From an uncultured Collinsella sp. (GTDB taxonomy: Bacteria > Actinomycetota > Coriobacteriia > Coriobacteriales > Coriobacteriaceae), in contig URUI01000097.1 of assembly GCA_900551015.1 (NCBI GenBank), positions 1-6,012 of the forward strand: DNA of 6,012 nt, in the 5' to 3' direction. Below the pieces are notes generated by a model. That model saw only the letters and a list, made by a program, of their open reading frames with translations. It was not told where the DNA came from and did not search any database. Within the stretch, counting starts at the first letter, position 1. Each line of letters begins with the position of its first letter. The position numbers were made by a program, and so were the translations under genes. This document shows positions 1 through 5,264 of this stretch, piece after piece.

Positions 1-282
1 CAGCAAAGCGGCAAAGTCGATCACATCCCCGGAAGCCCCGCAGCCGAAGCAGTAAGTGAGCAGCGCGCCGCGCTTGCCATAGGTGCCGTCGTTGAGGGCG
101 GCGGCATAGGCCTCGGCGGCCTCGGCATACATGCCCAGGTGCATCAAGGCGTTGCCACGAAGGTGATCGGCCTCGCCCATAATCTCATCGGGAGTTTTTG
201 CCGCCCCAAGCATCTGGGCTGCAGCGGAAAAATCACCCGCGCGGTAAGCGGCGCGGCCCTGTTGGATCAGCTGGCTATTCAA
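1..282 (-). CDS. Tetratricopeptide-repeat protein, N-terminal part (runs off the left edge)
   Basis: The first 94 codons of a minus-strand gene lie in the window and the 3' end is cut off. The frame is open to base 1. The start chosen is TTG at 282-280. A Shine-Dalgarno-like AAAGGGG lies 6 bases upstream, and no ATG near the beginning has a comparable site (the first in-frame ATG is codon 24). The protein begins MNSQLIQQGR. It shows two helical repeats of TPR type: residues 9-27 (G-x-A-A-Y-R-A-G-D-F-S-A-A) and about 39-63 (L-R-G-N-A-L-M-H-L-G-M-Y-A-E-A-A-E-A-Y). These carry the usual small/large residue pattern with G, Y and A at the expected places. There is no signal peptide, so the visible part should be cytoplasmic. 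TPR proteins are protein-protein scaffolds; the partner cannot be named. It follows the cyclophilin gene by 11 bases, and its ribosome binding site overlaps that gene's stop codon, so the two are probably one operon. Confidence 0.72.
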   Translation of the reverse strand, partial: MNSQLIQQGRAAYRAGDFSAAAQMLGAAKTPDEIMGEADHLRGNALMHLGMYAEAAEAYAAALNDGTYGKRGALLTYCFGCGASGDVIDFAALL

Positions 283-288
283 GGAAGT

Positions 289-295
289 CCCCTTT
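289..295 (-). promoter_or_regulatory. Ribosome binding site of the TPR gene, overlapping the upstream stop codon
   Basis: On the minus strand this reads AAAGGGG, 6 bases before the TTG at 282-280. It overlaps the TAA stop (296-294) of the cyclophilin gene, which suggests translational coupling. It is the main reason for choosing the TTG start. Confidence 0.55.
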
Positions 296-836
296 ACTCG
301 TGAACGATCTCGACATGGACGATCTCGTCGCCGGCACGCAGCTGCGAAATCACATCGAGACCCTCGACCGTGGTACCAAAGACGGTGTAACCAGAATCGA
401 GGTTATGCTGGGCACCCAGGCAGAAGTAGAACTGCGAACCCGCGGAATCGGGATCCATGGAGCGTGCCATGGCAAGGGCGCCATCGACATGGCTGTTGCG
501 CGGATTGGTGGCAAACTCGCCCTTGATGCAGTAGCCGGGGCCACCGGTACCGGGCATGCCGTCGGGGCCCTCAAGACCGGCAGCGACGTCGGCGCCGGAC
601 ATGTCGCGGGTATTGGGGTCCCCGCCCTGGATAACAAAACCGGGAACATAGCGATGGAACTTAAGGCCATCATAGAAACCCATCGTGGAAAGCTCGCAGA
701 AGTTCGCGACATGAATGGGAGCGCCCTCGCCGTCAAACTTGACCTTGATGGTACCCTTCGACGTCTCGATAACGGCGCACTCGTCGCCGGCAAGCTGATA
801 CTCGGGCGTGTAGAGCTCTTTCTTAAAACCAAACAT
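294..836 (-). CDS. Cyclophilin-type peptidyl-prolyl cis-trans isomerase
   Basis: This 180-residue protein is a complete single-domain cyclophilin. Such enzymes catalyse cis-trans isomerisation of Xaa-Pro bonds and help proteins fold. No signal peptide or membrane segment is present, so it should act in the cytoplasm. The family signature is clear: FHRYVPGFVIQGGD at 60-73 carries the catalytic Arg62, plus Phe67 and Gln70. A GTGGPGY stretch at 96-102 and SAGSQFYF at 131-138 (Gln135, Phe137) follow, then YTVFG at 150-154. The positions matching Trp121 and His126 of human cyclophilin A are Asn145 and Tyr150, so cyclosporin binding is probably weak; this is an inference from the family. The ATG at 836-834 has a strong ribosome binding site (AGGAAGGA, 5 bases upstream). 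A promoter lies just before it, and the TPR gene follows 11 bases downstream. Confidence 0.95.
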   Translation of the reverse strand: MFGFKKELYTPEYQLAGDECAVIETSKGTIKVKFDGEGAPIHVANFCELSTMGFYDGLKFHRYVPGFVIQGGDPNTRDMSGADVAAGLEGPDGMPGTGGPGYCIKGEFATNPRNSHVDGALAMARSMDPDSAGSQFYFCLGAQHNLDSGYTVFGTTVEGLDVISQLRAGDEIVHVEIVHE

Positions 837-841
837 GTGGT

Positions 842-849
842 TCCTTCCT
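842..849 (-). promoter_or_regulatory. Ribosome binding site of the cyclophilin gene
   Basis: On the minus strand this reads AGGAAGGA, 5 bases before the ATG at 836-834. The match to the 16S rRNA tail is good and fixes the start. Confidence 0.7.
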
Positions 850-875
850 CGTGCGTTTAAAGCATATTTGTACGA

Positions 876-905
876 ATTGTAGCAATAAGCACAGGCTTAC
901 ATCAA
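876..905 (-). promoter_or_regulatory. Probable housekeeping-sigma promoter of the cyclophilin-TPR operon
   Basis: Reading the minus strand, a TTGATG -35 box (905-900) is followed after 18 bases by a TACAAT -10 box (881-876). The preceding TGC gives an extended -10 (TGCTACAAT). Transcription would start near 869, leaving a leader of about 33 bases before the ATG at 836. It sits in the 107-base gap between the zinc-ribbon gene and the cyclophilin gene, so these two genes need not share a transcript. I see no clear terminator in this gap. Confidence 0.6.
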
Positions 906-943
906 TTGCGCACGTAGGTTATGCCGACTATGGCGAACTAATT

Positions 944-2086
944 TTAGTTACGCTGCTGCGGCTTCCAGGAGCCCACGTTGGCGTCGTACTGGTTCAGCGC
1001 GCTATTGCCGCCCTGCGCGATGGGCGCCAGGATCTCGCTTTGGTGGGAACTCATCGACTCGCCATCGGGAATGGCCAGCGAGATATCCCAGCTCTGGCAG
1101 ATCACGTCAACGCGCTCATACATCCACTCGGCAAGCTGCTTTAAGTGGGCGATGTCGTCCGCATAGACCGTATCGTCCTGATACTTAAGATTGTTGAGCT
1201 CATCTTGCGTCTTTTTGATCTGGTCGCGCAGGGCGTAGGCACTCTGCGACAGCTCCTGACGGGTGGACAGCGGCGTTCGGAGATAACCATTGTTAAAGGA
1301 ATCGATGACCTCGCCAATCTGGTCCTCGTCAGCATAGGACACGATGGTCTGATACAGACCGTCCAGCCTGGTATAGAGCTGATCATCGGTGAGCACGGTT
1401 TCTTCCTGGACCACCTCCGCAGAATCGTCCTGCTTGGCATCGTCCTCAGTGGCCTCGCCCTTTTGGCGCGTGGGGAAGGTGGTTTGTGCAGCTTGGCCAA
1501 ACTGGTCGTAGAAGCCAGGCATAACACCCATGGGATCGGTCGTCACGAACCAATAGGCACCACCGCACACGACGGCAAGGACCGCGATGATAATGAGCGG
1601 CTTAGGAATATGACGCTTATGCTTGTGATAGGCGTCCTCGTCGGGGTGCACCTTGCGCTTGGGTTTTTGAGCATCGTCAAGCAGGGAAACGGGCGTGGGA
1701 ATATCGACCTTGGGGATACCGAAATCCTTATCGAAAGCTGGCAGCACGCAGGTCTCATTGGGGTCGGCGGCGTCTGAAAGCACCGCAGCGGCAGAGGCCG
1801 GCGCATGCGGCACCTCGGTATCGATCTGCTCTTGCGTTAGGCGCGGAAAGCCCGCCGTGCGGCCCGCTGCCAGATCGGATGCTGCCGCGTCCTCGGAGAG
1901 GATACCCGGAGCGGGGCGTCCGCATTTGGGGCACGTACGATCATGCGGAGAAAGACGGGCACCGCAGCCCTCACAGAACACGAACTCGGTGTGTTCGGGA
2001 CCATCGCCCGGACCCACATAGGCGTTGCAGTAGGGGCAGAACGAGGCGCCGTCCTCGATAGTCTTAAGGCAATGCGGGCAGATCAC
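944..2086 (-). CDS. Zinc-ribbon, single-pass membrane protein of unknown function
   Basis: I do not recognise a named family beyond the zinc ribbons. Taking the GTG at 2086-2084, the protein has 380 residues and begins MICPHCLKTI. Two CxxC-CxxC zinc ribbons lie at the N-terminus: Cys3/Cys6 with Cys17/Cys20, and Cys38/Cys41 with Cys52/Cys55. A linker of about 90 residues follows and ends in a basic stretch (KHKRH near 155-159). Next is one hydrophobic segment (about 163-181, PLIIIAVLAVVCGGAYWFV). By the positive-inside rule the ribbons face the cytoplasm and the last 200 residues lie outside. The outer part is acidic at first (about 210-230) and then helical. The GTG has AGAGG 5 bases upstream and puts the first CxxC at the very start, as is usual for such proteins. 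A TTG at 2116 would add 10 residues but lacks a good ribosome site. The gene lies 103 bases downstream of the ATPase gene, with no terminator between. Confidence 0.85.
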   Translation of the reverse strand: MICPHCLKTIEDGASFCPYCNAYVGPGDGPEHTEFVFCEGCGARLSPHDRTCPKCGRPAPGILSEDAAASDLAAGRTAGFPRLTQEQIDTEVPHAPASAAAVLSDAADPNETCVLPAFDKDFGIPKVDIPTPVSLLDDAQKPKRKVHPDEDAYHKHKRHIPKPLIIIAVLAVVCGGAYWFVTTDPMGVMPGFYDQFGQAAQTTFPTRQKGEATEDDAKQDDSAEVVQEETVLTDDQLYTRLDGLYQTIVSYADEDQIGEVIDSFNNGYLRTPLSTRQELSQSAYALRDQIKKTQDELNNLKYQDDTVYADDIAHLKQLAEWMYERVDVICQSWDISLAIPDGESMSSHQSEILAPIAQGGNSALNQYDANVGSWKPQQRN

Positions 2087-2091
2087 GGCAT

Positions 2092-2096
2092 CCTCT
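2092..2096 (-). promoter_or_regulatory. Ribosome binding site deciding a GTG start for the zinc-ribbon gene
   Basis: The minus strand reads AAAAGAGGATGCC followed by GTG at 2086-2084, so AGAGG is 5 bases from the start. The longer alternative, TTG at 2116-2114, is preceded by CTAACCTCGA, which has no purine-rich site. Confidence 0.5.
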
Positions 2097-2189
2097 TTTC
2101 GAAGCAATTCAAACAATCGAGGTTAGAGCATAACATCGCCACGGCCCCACAGGAGCAAGGCACCAATTCAACATCGCCAGGGCACGTAG

Positions 2190-4907
2190 TTACTTCTTCT
2201 TTTTGCTCGGCATCGAGACTTTGATGCCTTGGGCGGACTTGGTTACGCGAGAGCGCTTGGCTCCGCTACCCTTCTTTTTCTTGGGCTGGGCCTGGGCCAC
2301 GCCCTCGAGTGCGCGGGCCTCGGCCTCACGAACGGTGCGAGATTCGCGGCGCTGCGCCATGTCGGCGGCGACGCGCTTGGCAAAACGCTCCGCCGTCGAA
2401 CCCGTCGAGCTCACCTTGCCGCCACCGCGACCCAGGCGGACGCGCACACCGCGGCCAAAACCAGTTGCGGCATGACGACGACGCGGCTTAAGCGAATCCA
2501 TCATCGTGGCGAGCTTAAAGAACACCGAGCAGGTGATGACCACGATGGCAGCCAAGATAACCATCTGACCCATCGTCAGGTTGGCAATAGACAGCAGCTT
2601 CGGGAATCCGATAACCCCCACCAAGATGCCGGCGACTACAAACACAAAGAGCACCACACGTAGGGGCGTGAGAGGCTGCGAGATGCGCCAGATCAGGCTG
2701 ACGCTCGCCGCGCACGACGTAAGCAGGCACATCGTAGACAGCGTGAGCTGGTTAAAGCCAAACACGCGCGCCACAAAGATATCGAGCGCCGCGGCCAAAA
2801 TGACCGCAATCGACGCCGGCAGTGCCCGCTTGAGCACGTTCGTCAGGAACGACCCCTTCACGCGAGCATTGTTGGGCTCCAGGCCCAAGACAAAGCCCGG
2901 CGCGCCAATGCAGAAGAAGTTGATGAGCGTCATCTGAATCGGCTCGAAAGGGTACGGCGGCAGCGCGATGCACAGCGCCGCCAGGCCCATCGAGAACAGC
3001 GTCTTGGTCAAGAACAGCGAAGCCGAACGCTGCAGGTTGTTGATGGAGCGACGGCCCTCGGCCACCACGGCGGGCATCGAGGCAAAGTCGTTGTCGACAA
3101 GTACGATCTCGGCCACGTTACGCGCGGCATCGGAGCCGGCCGCCATGGCGACGGAGCAGTCGGCCTCCTTGAGCGCCAGCACGTCGTTGACGCCGTCGCC
3201 CGTCATGGCCACGGTGTGGTCGCGGCGCTTGAGTGCCTGCACGAGCTCGCGCTTCTGCTGCGGGGTCACACGACCAAAGACATGGTAGCGGTCCACTGCG
3301 GCATCGAGCTTGGCCGGCGTATCGAGCGTCGTGGCGTCCACATAAGCGTCCGCCCCCGGCACGCCCACCACGCGTGCGATCGACGACACCGTACGCGGGT
3401 CGTCGCCACTGATCACGTTGAGGGTCACGCCCTGCTCGTTAAAGTAGCCGATGGTCTCGGCCGCCGAGGTACGAATCTCGTCGCGGATGGTCACAAAGCC
3501 CACGGGCTCGGCCTCGCCCACCATATCGCCATCGGGCGTAAAGCCGTCCACGAGCGCCACCACGAGCACGCGGCAGGTATCGGCAAGCTCGGCGACACGG
3601 TTCTCGACCTGGGAAAACGCACGATCAGAGAGCACAAACTGCGCCGCACCCATCACATATGAGCCCTGTGCAAACGACGCGCCGCTCCACTTTTTGGAAG
3701 ACGAGAACGGAATGACCGACAGTGGCTCGGACACCTCGACCGGACGGTCGGCGTAATAGTTGAGCAGCGCCTGACAGGTCTCGTTGGCATCGGCCGAGGT
3801 CGCACGTGCGACGTTAGCCAGCGCAAAATCGAGCACCGTGGTATCGACGGGAACGGCGGCGTCGCCCTCCCCCGCACCCATACCCTCGACCGGCAGCGGA
3901 TAGGTACCCTCGACCTCCATGCGGCCCGACGTGATGGTGCCCGTCTTGTCCAGGCACAGCACGTCGACGCGCGCGAGCGTCTCAATGCAGTAGAGCTGCT
4001 GCGCGAGTACCTTGCGGCGGGCCAGGCGCACCGTGGCGATGGCGAGCACCGACGAGGTCAGCAGTACCAGGCCTTGCGGGATCATGCCCAGCAGGGCGCC
4101 CACCGTGGACAGCAGCGCCGACGAAGGCACATGACCAGCCAACAGCTCGGAGAAGCACCACGAAAGCGCGCTATTGCCTGGGGTTCCCGCGGCATCCCAC
4201 AGCTCGCTCACGCTCGAGGCAAACAACGCCAAACCGAGCGGGATCATGATGATGCTCGCAAAGCGCACGATGGCGTTAAGCGCGTTCATGATCTCGGAAT
4301 TGACCTTTTTGACGTACTTGGCCTCGTTATTAATTTTGGCCACGTAGTTGTCGGCGCCGACATGGATCACGCGGGCGCGCAGCAGGCCCGAGTCGATAAA
4401 GCTGCCGCTCATGAGCTCGGAACCGGGCTGCTTCTTAATAAGATCGCTCTCGCCCGTCAGCAGGCTCTCGTTCACGAGCGCCTCGCCCGAAACCACCACG
4501 GCGTCAGCGGGGATCTGGTCGCCGCGCCCCAGGCGGATGATGTCGTCGAGCACGATCTGGTCCAGGTCGAGCTCCACCTCGGAGCCGTCGCGCACCGCGA
4601 TGGCCTTCTTGGAGGTCAGCAGCGTGAGCTTATCGACCATCTTCTTGGAACGCATGGACTGAATGACGCCAATAGCGGTATTGAGGAACACCACGAACAG
4701 GAACGTCAGATTCTTAAACGAACCGGTCAAAATGACCAGGAACGCCAAGATCACGTTGATCAAATTGAACAGCGTGCAGAGGTTCTCGATGATGAGCTCT
4801 TTGACCGACTTGGTCTTGAGCTCCATGTTGCGGTTGATCTTACCGGCGGCGATGCGCTCCTCGACCTCGGCGGTCGAGAGTCCGCGCTCGATATCCGTTG
4901 CTGCCAT
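2190..4907 (-). CDS. Cation-translocating P-type ATPase, CtpE-like (HAD superfamily)
   Basis: This 905-residue ATP-driven inner-membrane pump carries all P-type hallmarks. TGES (151-154) is in the actuator domain. DKTGT (320-324) contains the phosphorylated Asp320. KKWSGASF (405-412) lies in the nucleotide domain, followed by GDDPRT (501-506) and TGDGVND (569-575) in the hinge. About ten membrane segments are visible: two near 42-83, two near 212-292, and six between about 626 and 800. The M4 segment reads GMIPQGLVLLTS (274-285). This layout resembles the actinobacterial CtpE group, which has been linked to calcium uptake; the ion here is not proven. CPC and N-terminal metal-binding Cys motifs are absent, so a heavy-metal pump is unlikely. 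The last 100 residues form a basic tail rich in Arg and Lys, ending in four lysines. The start chosen is ATG at 4907-4905, with GGGA 6 bases upstream. ATG at 4919 and GTG at 4922 are in frame but have poorer sites. Confidence 0.93.
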   Translation of the reverse strand: MAATDIERGLSTAEVEERIAAGKINRNMELKTKSVKELIIENLCTLFNLINVILAFLVILTGSFKNLTFLFVVFLNTAIGVIQSMRSKKMVDKLTLLTSKKAIAVRDGSEVELDLDQIVLDDIIRLGRGDQIPADAVVVSGEALVNESLLTGESDLIKKQPGSELMSGSFIDSGLLRARVIHVGADNYVAKINNEAKYVKKVNSEIMNALNAIVRFASIIMIPLGLALFASSVSELWDAAGTPGNSALSWCFSELLAGHVPSSALLSTVGALLGMIPQGLVLLTSSVLAIATVRLARRKVLAQQLYCIETLARVDVLCLDKTGTITSGRMEVEGTYPLPVEGMGAGEGDAAVPVDTTVLDFALANVARATSADANETCQALLNYYADRPVEVSEPLSVIPFSSSKKWSGASFAQGSYVMGAAQFVLSDRAFSQVENRVAELADTCRVLVVALVDGFTPDGDMVGEAEPVGFVTIRDEIRTSAAETIGYFNEQGVTLNVISGDDPRTVSSIARVVGVPGADAYVDATTLDTPAKLDAAVDRYHVFGRVTPQQKRELVQALKRRDHTVAMTGDGVNDVLALKEADCSVAMAAGSDAARNVAEIVLVDNDFASMPAVVAEGRRSINNLQRSASLFLTKTLFSMGLAALCIALPPYPFEPIQMTLINFFCIGAPGFVLGLEPNNARVKGSFLTNVLKRALPASIAVILAAALDIFVARVFGFNQLTLSTMCLLTSCAASVSLIWRISQPLTPLRVVLFVFVVAGILVGVIGFPKLLSIANLTMGQMVILAAIVVITCSVFFKLATMMDSLKPRRRHAATGFGRGVRVRLGRGGGKVSSTGSTAERFAKRVAADMAQRRESRTVREAEARALEGVAQAQPKKKKGSGAKRSRVTKSAQGIKVSMPSKKKK

Positions 4908-4935
4908 ACCACGTCCCATCACGTCGCGTCGGTAT

Positions 4936-4972
4936 AAGAAAAACCGCCCGGACCATGCGAGGTTCGGACGGT
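4936..4972 (-). terminator. Rho-independent terminator of tRNA-Arg
   Basis: Downstream of the tRNA on the minus strand, arms 4972-4961 and 4954-4943 pair over 12 positions. There is one A-C mismatch and one G-T pair. The loop is 6 bases (TCGCAT), and TTTTTCTT follows. It begins 11 bases after the encoded CCA end. It also lies only about 30 bases before the ATPase start codon. Confidence 0.88.
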
Positions 4973-4983
4973 CTCACGTTCGA

Positions 4984-5060
4984 TGGTGCCCCATGTTGGA
5001 TTCGAACCAACGGCCTTCTGCTCCGGAGGCAGACGCTCTAATCCCCTGAGCTAATAGGGC
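4984..5060 (-). tRNA. tRNA-Arg, anticodon CCG
   Basis: A complete cloverleaf of 77 bases including an encoded CCA. The acceptor stem is GCCCTAT with ATGGGGC (one G-T pair). The D stem is GCTC/GAGC and the anticodon stem TCTGC/GCAGA. The anticodon loop is CTCCGGA, giving CCG, which reads the arginine codon CGG. The variable loop is AGGCC. The T arm is GTTGG-TTCGAAT-CCAAC, the discriminator is A and CCA follows. All stems pair without breaks. It has its own promoter (5072-5101) and terminator, so it is a single-gene transcript. Confidence 0.96.
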
Positions 5061-5071
5061 CAACGTTTGGC

Positions 5072-5101
5072 ATTATACCCAAGTGCACCACGGGCTATCA
5101 A
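5072..5101 (-). promoter_or_regulatory. Promoter of tRNA-Arg
   Basis: On the minus strand, TTGATA (5101-5096) and a perfect TATAAT (5077-5072) are 18 bases apart. Transcription would begin near 5065, about 5 bases before the mature tRNA end at 5060, as expected for a stable RNA promoter. Confidence 0.82.
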
Positions 5102-5178
5102 AATAAAAGAAAAAGCTTTGCAATTCCGAGGAAGACGCGGTGCAACGGCCCACTTTAGAAGGCAAAAGCAAGTCAGAT

Positions 5179-5186
5179 AGTATAAA
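5179..5186 (+). promoter_or_regulatory. Possible -10 element of the aroF promoter
   Basis: The plus strand reads TAGTATAA; either TAGTAT (5179-5184) or TATAAA (5181-5186) could serve as a -10 box. The best -35 candidate is weak (TTAGAA at 5155-5160, three of six matches). A start 6-7 bases downstream would fall at about 5191-5193, on or next to the ATG of the small open frame at 5192. A promoter is needed here because all upstream genes run the other way, but its exact place is uncertain. Confidence 0.35.
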
Positions 5187-5191
5187 CTCTC

Positions 5192-5254
5192 ATGCACCAT
5201 ATATACACGGCTCGCAATGCGGGCCGTTTTTGCAAGGACTATCCATCGAGGTGA
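5192..5254 (+). CDS. Possible aroF leader peptide (20 codons)
   Basis: ATG at 5192 opens a frame of 20 codons ending in TGA at 5252-5254. The peptide begins MHHIYTARNAGRF and contains Tyr5, Phe13 and Tyr17, two of the three aromatic amino acids made by the pathway aroF starts. The Tyr5 codon (5204-5206) sits directly before the left arm of the terminator-like hairpin (5207). The stop codon overlaps the GAGAGG ribosome site of aroF. No Shine-Dalgarno site precedes the ATG. It lies 5-7 bases after a possible -10 box, so translation would have to be leaderless. A chance frame of this length is quite possible, so this is a hypothesis based on position and content. Confidence 0.28.
   Translation: MHHIYTARNAGRFCKDYPSR
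5207..5231 (+). terminator. Intrinsic terminator in the aroF leader, probable attenuator
   Basis: ACGGCTCGC (5207-5215) and GCGGGCCGT (5219-5227) pair over nine positions with one G-T pair and a 3-base loop (AAT). A run of five T follows (5227-5231). The T-run is on the plus-strand side only; on the minus strand the stem is followed by GTATATATGG, so the hairpin acts rightwards. No gene is transcribed into it from the left (the tRNA and ATPase run leftwards), and aroF begins 33 bases beyond. The simplest reading is premature termination controlling aroF. Confidence 0.65.
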
Positions 5255-5258
5255 GAGG
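5253..5258 (+). promoter_or_regulatory. Ribosome binding site of aroF
   Basis: GAGAGG, 6 bases before the ATG at 5265. It overlaps the TGA of the small upstream frame (5252-5254), so a ribosome finishing that frame would stop on this site. Confidence 0.65.
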
Positions 5259-5264
5259 CACACC

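Noticed and set aside
198..860. Plus-strand open frame (220 codons) opposite the cyclophilin gene
   Set aside because: The minus strand encodes a clear cyclophilin with a ribosome site and promoter; this frame has no recognisable domain.
1145..1777. Plus-strand open frame (210 codons) opposite the zinc-ribbon gene
   Set aside because: The minus strand has zinc ribbons and a membrane segment; the plus frame is its shadow.
2127..2158. Minus-strand promoter for the zinc-ribbon gene (TTGCTC and TATGCT)
   Set aside because: The boxes are 20 bases apart and match the consensus poorly.
4074..4937. Long plus-strand open frame (287 codons) opposite the ATPase gene
   Set aside because: It mirrors the codon bias of the ATPase on the other strand, has a His/Asp/Gln-rich composition typical of antisense frames, and shows no motif or ribosome site.
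4984..5060. tRNA-Arg as an integration site for a mobile element
   Set aside because: No integrase and no repeat of the tRNA 3' end were seen in the window; the neighbours look like ordinary chromosomal genes.
5061..5264. T-box or other known riboswitch before aroF
   Set aside because: No T-box sequence or other riboswitch core was recognised; only the terminator hairpin, the small frame and one possible alternative pairing are supported.
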